Source of the DNA: Blastomussa wellsi
Lineage: Eukaryota; Cnidaria; Anthozoa; Scleractinia; Plerogyridae
Length of the DNA: 64,000 bases
Direction of reading: 5' to 3'
Assembly (NCBI GenBank): GCA_947652115.1
Contig: OX393561.1
Location: 4,091,605 to 4,155,604, forward strand
Position 1 is the stretch's first letter. Each line of letters begins with the position of its first letter. A program made the translations under genes and the position numbers. Under the pieces are notes generated by a model. It ran no database searches, was not told the DNA's origin, and saw only the letters and a program-made list of their open reading frames with translations. Shown here piece after piece: positions 12,001-22,073 of this stretch.

Positions 12001-15000
12001 ACTTTGTCAAAAATACTTCGCAGCTTCTCGGCGTTTATAAATGCGATGAAACACTGTCTCTCGTGTTTGATATATTACTTCAACAATTTTATTTTCTATC
12101 AGTTATTCATTCCTGTAAGTACAACAAAAACCAATTCAGAGTACCTTGTATAAAAACCAACCCATCTAGGGGGGAGTAGGAATACTCTCAGTCGCTTCAT
12201 GCTAAGGAAACCGGGATAAGCCCCGGCTGTACAGGCCACTGGGCTCGACGCAGACTTTGCCTTTGCCCCCAAATTCCAAGGTTAAAAACTGGTCAATTGC
12301 ATTCTAAAAGTAGCCAATCTCTGAAACATATCTGACGTGTCATTGAAGGGATCTCATTTTAATTTCCTTTACCTGTACACTTTGTGACTGCTTTCTGTAC
12401 GAACAGGAAAATATCTCATTCTTAAATAATTCAACTCTGAAACAAATGCCGTTGTTAGAATCTCGTTGTCGGAATCCCTTTGCCTTACTTACCCTGCTCT
12501 CGGCTTCCAACAATCTTTTCTGATCATCTGAGGTGATGTATGCAAGTGTCAATAAGGCCGAAACAACAATTTCCATGTCTTCTGCCTTGAGGAATGGAGT
12601 GATCCTCTCCTTCGCTCGTAGATCACAAAGAATCTGACGGTTTTCTGAAGCCTTGGAACAGTTGTGTAGGATGTTGATAGCTGATGACACCAGGAATTTC
12701 TTTTTCTGTTTTGAAGAAAACGATCATCAGTCCTTTCAATCAAATCAAACCAAATCTAATTCATGCCAGTTGTGTTAAATTTCCTAAATGAACGCGTGGA
12801 ATGAGAATAGCCAGAATGTGAAATGCGTGCGTTCTTATATTCCGCATTCCTATTCCGGAATGGACAGAACACCATTCCATCCATTCCGCTGCCAGGGGAA
12901 GAATGAGCAGAACGTTGCGAATCGAAATCCAAGATGGCGGACGGCGAAATGAGCGCTGCTGACTCAGATGCGTCCCTACCAGACCTACAGGAGAAAAAAT
13001 CAGGATACGCTTTTGGAAACAATGAAACCTTTGCATAACCCGTAATTCGAGGGGTGTGTCTCCTCTCACTGCCAAACCATTCGGCAAGCCCAAAACAGTC
13101 TCAATACTTTCTTTACTTTCATTATGAAGAAGAAAAATTGCTGCAATAATGACTGCATCTTCGGCCGCCATATTTGTTGCGCAATGTCTACTCGTGCCAG
13201 GACCGCGCATCTCGCCGAGCGTCTTTTAAAGCAGGCAATCCGAATTATTCCGAGCATTCTGTACCAACCAGGTTGATCCCTTTTAAAAAGTGCTCGACTT
13301 CCGTGGTTTATTTACGTCCCCAAATTGGGGACAACGCTGTTATTTTTTGTCGTAATTCGTGTCAACGGAAAGCTTGAGGATATAACTTATGCTCATTGGC
13401 TGAAAGACTACATGCACAGCATGAAAAGAAAACTTTACTGCGGTGTAAAGCCGAAGTAAAGTCAGTGGAAATTTCGACTTTACGAAGATTTACGCCACCT
13501 TTAAGTTTTTTTTTTATAAAGCTGACCAGCTTTACACTTACATTTAAAGCTTGCGTACAGAGAGTTACTTAAGCAACTTAAGAAAATTTGCGTTACCATA
13601 AAGTTTATTAAATGTCATCTCTACGCCAAGTTTACATCAACATAGAAGCGTAAATGCGGGATTACGATCTTTACTGAACTTTACTGCATAGCGTAAAGTT
13701 GGATAAACAACTTTACGAAGATTTAAGACAGCTTGAAATCTCGTTTTTCGTGCAGGGAACAGAGTTTTTCTGAAAATTTTCAAAATAGGTGTGGCATGTA
13801 ACGATCTCCCGAGTGTTCACTTGTGCTTCCAGTATAACTATATACAGAACGACCTTCTTTTTTTTTACAAAGAACACTGAAATTTAAAAGAAAAATCCAA
13901 TTGAACGCGAAGCTCGTCTCTACCAATGCTACTCCAAAGAGGCAAACGAGCATTGCTCTGCCAATGAATATAAAAATTCTGACGTTGACATACGAAAACA
14001 ACGTAATATTAGAGCTGAACAAAACTGCTGCCAAAATACAACTGCGTTGCAATGTTTAGGCCTGATTTATACTTACCTCGTTCTTAGAACTGCCCGTTCC
14101 ACATCTGTCCAGATCGTTCAACATAATCTGCAGCGATCCACTCCGTCCCAAATCCCTGGCCATTTTTAAACTTGCATCAGCGTAGTTCCAGAACACACTG
14201 CGCACCACATAAATCCCCACCCACCCATCATTGGTCTCCATGCCGAGATCCATCAGGCGACGGAGAAACACAGTCAAGTGTTTTGGAGCACCAATCTCGG
14301 CTAAGTGGTCACCGTATTTCTGCCGAAGCTGTCTGTCTTCTGTCTCCGAGTAAGGCTTAAAAATGTCATTGGCCACTTTTCTAATTACGGACTGCATATC
14401 GCTGAATGCGGCTTCCTTTAGGATGTTAACAGTGTTGTTCATACGCACCATAACTGACACAGAGTCGACTTCGTCCTGGTTACTGCTTTGAGTTTCCGCT
14501 GAACCACCTTACCGACATGTCGGTTAACATAACAAAAGGTTAGTCATATAAATTGTTGGTTTTTGGTCAGAAAGCGGTGACAGCGGTGGCTTTACTGAAT
14601 ACAGAAGGACAGGCAGGCAGATAACAAAGGAATATTTAAAACGAATAAAATGCTATAAAGTAGATAAACAACACTCTCCCTCGTTGATCCTTCTTTCTTT
14701 CCGGTCTTTTCAAAATATGAGCTATAATAAGACTGAATGTGGACAGCCAATACGGACGTGATCTACACCCCAATAGTAAGAGAAGTTCAAATTTAAATAA
14801 AATACTTCTTTTGATTTCTAGTTTCCTCTCTTTCTTATAATCTCTTCGGGAAGATTTAACTGTAATCAGACGCATTTTCTATCTTGATATGATCAGGTCT
14901 TTCATCGCCCAAACTTCTTGTTGAAATTAATCACTCAGCTGGAAGCTGAATTGGCAACAAAAGAGATTGGTATCCAAAATAGTAAATACAAACCAGTTAT

Positions 15001-16845
15001 AGTGATTTCCTCGGCCTGACCAAATACATCCACTACGCCATAAAGGACCGACGGGATAGTTTTAATCTTTTTGCCAACATCCAAGCCATTGATGAAAAAA
15101 TGCAAAGAATTGTCTGACTTGCGCATTACTCCAACTCGGTCACCAACCTTTTGAAGGAAAAAAATGACAATGGTTCAGGATGGTACGATAAATGAGAGAC
15201 GCCCAAGAAAGTAATCGACCAAACAATATAAAGCAAAAGTGACGAGTAGCTTCTCTTTCACCCTTTTTCATCTATTTCGCGGTCAATATAAGTTTTGCTT
15301 TGTTTCAACAAGCTATTGACCGGTGACGACTATTATAGCCATTCAAACAAGCTTTTTGGCGTCTACATTTGATTAACTCCTTTCCACGCATTTCTGCACT
15401 GTATTAACGTGACATTTCTAAAAATCTTTACACTCAGCACACTAAGCTCTGATGAATCCTTATTCGAAGCGACCAGTTACCATTTTCCCGAGAGTAGCCC
15501 CTTGTAGGGGCTCTGCAATCCCCGTCATTCCTCGGAGACCTAGCGGCAGTTACTGGGGCCGAGGGAAAGTTGAAACTGTGGGAAAAAGCAGTCAAGAAAA
15601 TTTGGAACGTAAGCTAGGAGCCAATGGGGAAAGATTCTTGTCAGACTAGTTAAAACAGCTTTCTGAATGCTGCCTACTCATTGGACTGAAAAATCCTTGG
15701 CATTTCCTTTGTATTATTCCGCGCAATTGGCGGTCAGTTGGTCTACAGTCCACACTCTGCACGCGTAGCTATACGAGTCTGGCCCGTGCGTGAAACATTA
15801 TATCGGAGACCGCATATCGCTTATAACCTTAAACTAGCAAAACGAATGCTAGTGGAAAAGAATAAATAGGTTCTGTTTGTGAGCTAAAGCTCATATTCGA
15901 GATGCGAGTTGCTGAAGTCGTTCCTTCATGAGAAAATCGATCGTTGCTCGAGACGAAACTTTTCCAAAACGCGAGATTTTTTTAGGCGTACGGACCAGAC
16001 AGATAGCTACGAGTGAAGAGCGTGGACTGTAGAACTGTTTGTCGCCGATTGGACAGAATAATACAAAGACAGTACAAATGCTTTTTTCTGCCCATCGAGG
16101 AAGTAGCATTCAGGGAGCTGTTTGGAGCTGGCCTGGTAAGACTCTTTTTCCCAGGGAATCCTCGCTTCAGTAAGCTCCAACTTTTCGTTGCCGATTCTTT
16201 TTCCCGCAATACAGTTTCAACTTTCTCTCGACCCCACTAACTACCTCTGAGTCTCCGAGGATGGGGTTCTCCAGTATTATTTTCATTATTGTGTACTCAA
16301 CATACCGTCAGACTGTCCAAATCTTTGGATATCGTTGCCATTTCTTTCCCGTTATTTAGGATTTTATCTCCGCTTAATGCAAACGTTGTTCCTTGTTCGA
16401 TGGCAGTCATTGTTGAAGGGAACTCCAAGTTTTCAGGAGATACAGTCGTGGCACCAATATCCAGACTGCCATACCACTTGGGCACCTTGCTGTCCAACCG
16501 GACTTCAAATAGTTCATCAACTTGGAGAGGTTGGCTTGTTAAAACGACGCCATGATTGAAATGTTGAAGAGCGCTGTCGGTAATTTATTTAGAAATAGCA
16601 TTAACTACGACTTGGCCTAACGTAAAAGTAATTCTAGCACGTAACTCAAAATATGATATAAATCCAACTAGTGGTCTATTATCAATGCTGCGTTCTGATT
16701 GGTTGAGCTACTACCAGGCTATATGTTATAGCCCACTAGTAGCGAAAGCGCCCGCTTTGAAAACCAAAACAATGGCGGCTGAATTGCGTTTTGTTGAAGT
16801 TTCGGACGAGTATTTGAGCTCATTATTAGATAAATATATACTTTC

Positions 16846-16886
<41 letters not shown>

Positions 16887-19800
16887 GGCCTCTGAGTCAA
16901 TAGCCCATTCGGCCTTCGGCTTCATGGGCTATTGACTCAGAGCCCAATCGGGCTCGAGGAATAATTGTTAAGTAGTATATTTGTTAACCTACTGTGGTAG
17001 GCGTGATGGTCTAATGGTTAGTGCGCTGGACTCCGGATCGGCCGTACCGGGTTCGAGCCCTGCCCGGGGCACTATTGTGTTCTTGGGCAAGACACTTTAC
17101 TCTCGCAGATATACAAGCATCCCATCCAGGGGAGCAGAAATATTCCTAGCTGCTTAATGCTATAGAACCCGGGATAAGTTCCTTTGACATAAATCCTTAT
17201 GTCCATGTCAGCTACTTAATTTAACTTTTACTTTACTTTCATAGTTTCGAGTGTTGTTCTGTTATTATTTCAATGTGTACAAAGCCCTTGACTTCCTATA
17301 TAAGGATTTTCGTGTTTCTGTACACAGTAATTTTCAAGGAGTTTTCTAGGAAGATCGAAGGGACCTCTACTCACAGCATAGGAGATGGCTCGAGAGTTTA
17401 AAATCCACTTCCACCCTCGTCATCCGAAACAACAGACCTCAGTAAATGGTTTCAATGTAGTGATATAGTCTGAGGTAACAAAGCTAAACGATTACTTTTG
17501 GATTTCCTTTGAGCGAAGGCAAGTTTTAGTTCTTTAAAATGTTGCTAAAATGGCGTTACAATGCCTCTTTAAGGTCCAGGGTAACTCTTTTTGGGGGATT
17601 AATTTAACTCCCTCAAAAATAACTCCACCTTAGGGAGTTAAACTGACTCGACAACAGGTTATTGTAACTCCTTAAAAATTGCTGGGTAATCATCTACCCG
17701 TTTTTAGGAAACCTCACTCTTTCGACAAATTGACGTTAAATTGTTTGCAATAGTCTCTAAATTACAAATTTTAGCAACAAATAATGGAAAATGTTATCGC
17801 CTTTACTCGCGCGCAGACATTTTGAATTTTATGACGTACAATGGAAATCGCTATTGTTGGGATGATCTTTTTTGTGCAACAATTGGGCAACCATTACACG
17901 TCACAAAAAAACTATAAAATGATGGCGCGCGGGAAATTTAATTCATATTTCCATTTTTCTTGCTACTAAATCGTATTTGTTCCTCAACGGCAACTTGCCT
18001 TAAGACTGGAGATTGCCTTTAGGACAAAACGGGTTAACACCACACAAGATACCGTCAGCAACGTCATTGTGAACGATGAGTAGATTATCGAGATTGTTTC
18101 AATCTGTCTGCTTTTGTATCATATATTTATTTTTGTATTGTCTTACTCAATTCGCTTGGCTTTCTTCCCGGCAAGCATCACAGCGATGTTGTCTCCACAA
18201 CTGTGATGGAATTTGTACGATTCAGAGGACTTCACCGGGCCGTTTGACGCAGTCGGGACCTGGGTAGGAGACGTTGGAGACTGGGGCGGTGATTTGGCCC
18301 CCGGTGACTGCGGTGGAGATTTGATTGTCGGAGATTGGGTCTTCTCTTGCTGCAGCTGGGCTAGAAAGGTCTCTTTACAAAGCAAACGGAATAATGCATA
18401 TGTTAGAGATAAGAAAGCTACATGTAAAAAAGGCCGCTTCATAAGGGATTAGAGAGCCGAAGAGAGGACAGTTTGCGTCACTTGCCAGATTGGAGAGTTG
18501 CTTTATTTAAGGTTACCATTTAGAAGTCCTGTATCTATAGAAATTTTAACTTCATAAAAATATAACTTTTTTGCGTTCTAATCGTTTGTTAAACAGGAAG
18601 TTCCCGGCATAAAAGGGGATTGGCCTGGCCATTCTCACGCCCAGTTGTCAGTCAACCAGCCTCTCCCCATTTTATGAGTTATAGGGAAAATGTGTCTTCT
18701 TTGCTGAAAATGGTGTGCGGTGAAACGTTAGCAAGCTATATCTTACTTTACTTCAGGTAGCTTTTGTTTTTATGCGATTTTGAAGCGTTTTGAGTTTGCA
18801 GGAAGTCTGACTCTACAAGATACGATGAACACAAGAGTACAAATTTGCATTTCTCGCCAGAAAAGTGTGAAAAGTGGGGAGATGATGTTCCTGTTGTAGT
18901 GGAACTTCCAGTTTAACTAAATAGCCTTGTACTTTTACACGACTCTAGCAACTCCTAATTCAACGAACTCGAGAAAATAATACCTCGTTTTGAAAAGAAA
19001 ATATATTTTGCATGGCGTTACATAATATATCGAAAACAAAAACAGAAAATATGCTTCACTAAGGTCAGTAAAAGGCGAAAATCATGACGCGATTTCATGA
19101 ATAAGGCCCATTTGCACTTGCCGGGACAAGCTTGGTGGCATTGTCCAAGTGTGAATACGTTTTTTGAGGCAGACAACTTGACCAGGAATTTTTTTACAAC
19201 AAAGAGGCAGTTGCTCTATGACTGGTCTGCGTTGCACGTACGATACATTGTCTAGTCTAATAAGTAGGTACCTCTAATAAGATTTCTGTTTATTGACGAT
19301 CATTTATATTCATGTATATTGTCCACAGATTTCGAAAGCTTCGCGTTTGAGTTAGTACACATTATTTAATATCTTTTGAAGTTTTCACTTGCTACATTCA
19401 AAGAGCACCGACAAAATACCCAATTTTCTAGAGCGAACTCTTATTTAACATCTGGCAAATCATGCTTTCAAGAGAATATGTGCTAAATATAAGGGTCTCT
19501 AACTGACGTAGCCATCCCAATCTTCAAAAAATTAATTTCTCTTTCTTCTAGTCCGCTGTTGATAATGAGTGTAGAGTACTGTGCAGACCTCTAGGCAGTG
19601 GAAGCGGTGGGAAAGACTGTTGGCTTGTATAGTTAGTTTTCAGTTGCTTCGCTCTCGTAGAAACACCTGTATTTCAGTATATATAAGCCTCTACCAGAGT
19701 GACCTGCAGTAGCAAGTGCCTGTTAACTGTACTAGTTGTATCGCAAACGAAGCTTAGACCCTGATAATGAAAATGAAGACCAAAGATCGATGGCCCCAAA

Positions 19801-22042
19801 ACTCCTAAACGAAGACCCCCACGCATACCTACTGAAACGAGTACTAATTAAATAATCTGCTAATCTGTTTGTCTAATTATAACAAGAGGGGGGTGAATAG
19901 GTTTGCGGATCAACGGATTTAGCCTTAAAAAGCACACGGATTGCGGATTTCATCGAAATATTAAGCGGATTCGCGGATTTCGAAAATGCAGTGGATCACG
20001 GATTGGCTGATAATTTTAGCTCGGATTCCGGACTCGGCATGCCATCAAGTTCGGATGGTGGCCTTGGCGTATCTTCCGTCTTTGTCTCAGTGTTATCGTT
20101 CTGTCCATTTTCTGTTTGGACGAGACCCAAAACACCGCTTTACGTTAGAACTGTCGCAAAAAGAAGCAAAGTGACGAAGCCTTTTGAAAAATTGCCATCA
20201 AAAACAACATCTGCCGTCCTTTCGGTGAAACTGTTACACAGAAAGTTTTCAAGGAATGTGGATGCGGATTTGAACGAAAATAGTGGCGGATTGACGGATT
20301 TGTCCGAAAAATAGCACGGATTGGCGGATTCGCGTACCCCTATTCACCCCCCTCTAACAACAACAAGAGGTAACGCAATCCACTAATAACGCCTGCGTAG
20401 GAGGCTAGTTTATGTCTTAATTAACTCAAATTTGCGGGTTTAAGCCATCAAAAGCGCATTCTTTGATGTTTTTTGGAACCTCAAAGTTTGGATTTCGCAA
20501 GCTGAAATGGGTCCGTTTCGCGCTCGGCCAAACGCTCAGATTACACAGGAAGTGACGCAGTTGGTGGTTCTGAATACGATAGCGCCATGGCGGATAAGAG
20601 AGCGAAGAAGGGAGGGATGGAGAAAAGTGTGGGGCAAAACTGGACGCGATTCGCGCGCATTCACCAACAAGATTTCGTGCCAAACAAGTCATGTTTGTCT
20701 TCGGCACATTTTGACAATACCTGCTTCGAGCACAAGCCAGGTTTCCGCTGTGATGGTTGTGAAGAAGCCGCGGAATTGGAAAACGTCTTATTAAGGGTTC
20801 AGTTCCATCCAAAAAATTCGGATCTGCCGAAGACATCGCCTATAACTGAACAGTCTGAACGAAAGTGGCGAAGAGTAAGTGAAGTTTATTAAATAGCATC
20901 CTGTGCTATATTGAACATTACAGAGGTGTTAAACTACTAACGGAAAATCGTTCAGACGTCCGATCTCTATACATATGTATGGCAGCTACGATGTTATGGC
21001 TTCAGTTTGAAGAAAAAGAGCCTCCAAATAATATAGTATATAGTGCCCTTTAGAAACTAATGTGAAGCAAAATAGGTCGGAAGACCGAATTAATAAACAG
21101 ATCGACGGCAAATGAACGAATGTCACGAGCGATCGGCTCGTCCGCATAACGCGCATAAGGCCGTTGGATATGTCCAACTATCTACATTTCCAGCGAAGAA
21201 TCGCTTCTTGAGGATTGTTCATCGCTCGAAATGGATGTCGAGGAAGGCATTTCATCGCTACTGTCAGACATAGTTGAAATTTAGCCCATGAAAATACAAG
21301 CTATAGTCCTCTGACTGGAACAAGTTCACTCAAAAGCAACAATAAACTATGTGTAAACAACACGATGGAACCACTAACTACGTCATCACCGCTTAAGTCG
21401 TTGCCAGTCTCCGGAACCCCCCATTTACGTACTTCCAGCAGCAAAAAAACGGATTTTCTTTCCTTTCCACCGAATTTCTTTTGTCATTTTGGAATAAGGG
21501 TACAATAAACTACAAAAATGTGCAAAAAAGTTTTTACTTCATAGGCACTTTAAATTAAATTAAATAGCTAGGAAAAAAGGAATATGGCAAACACAAACGC
21601 TGTCAGTGAAAAATTGTTTCGATTTTCTATCAGACTCACCTCCTCGCCCCAGGTACTTCAATTTAATATCGCAGTTTCCATACACTGCACTTGCGCATGG
21701 GAAAAGAGGCTTCAAAGGATGACGAGGTAAATTTCGGAACGCCAATCCGAGGTAAGTGTCTTTTGTGGCAAAGCTGAGAGAAGAAACGAGTAAAAACACT
21801 GAGATAACACAGATAACAGGGAAACAGAAACACTATCAAAAAAGAAAAGATGAAAGAGTTTACCAGCGAAAAGACGGAATCTTAAAATCTGAAATTTAAA
21901 AATAAACAATAACAGATAACAGACAAATTGAATGAGCTTAAAAGCGAAAAGAAGAAATCTTGAAATCTGAAATTTTAAAACAGGAAATAAAAAAGCAACA
22001 GGGAAGCTGAATGAGATTATCGGTTGCTCATTGTACTGGGGG

Positions 22043-22073
<31 letters not shown>

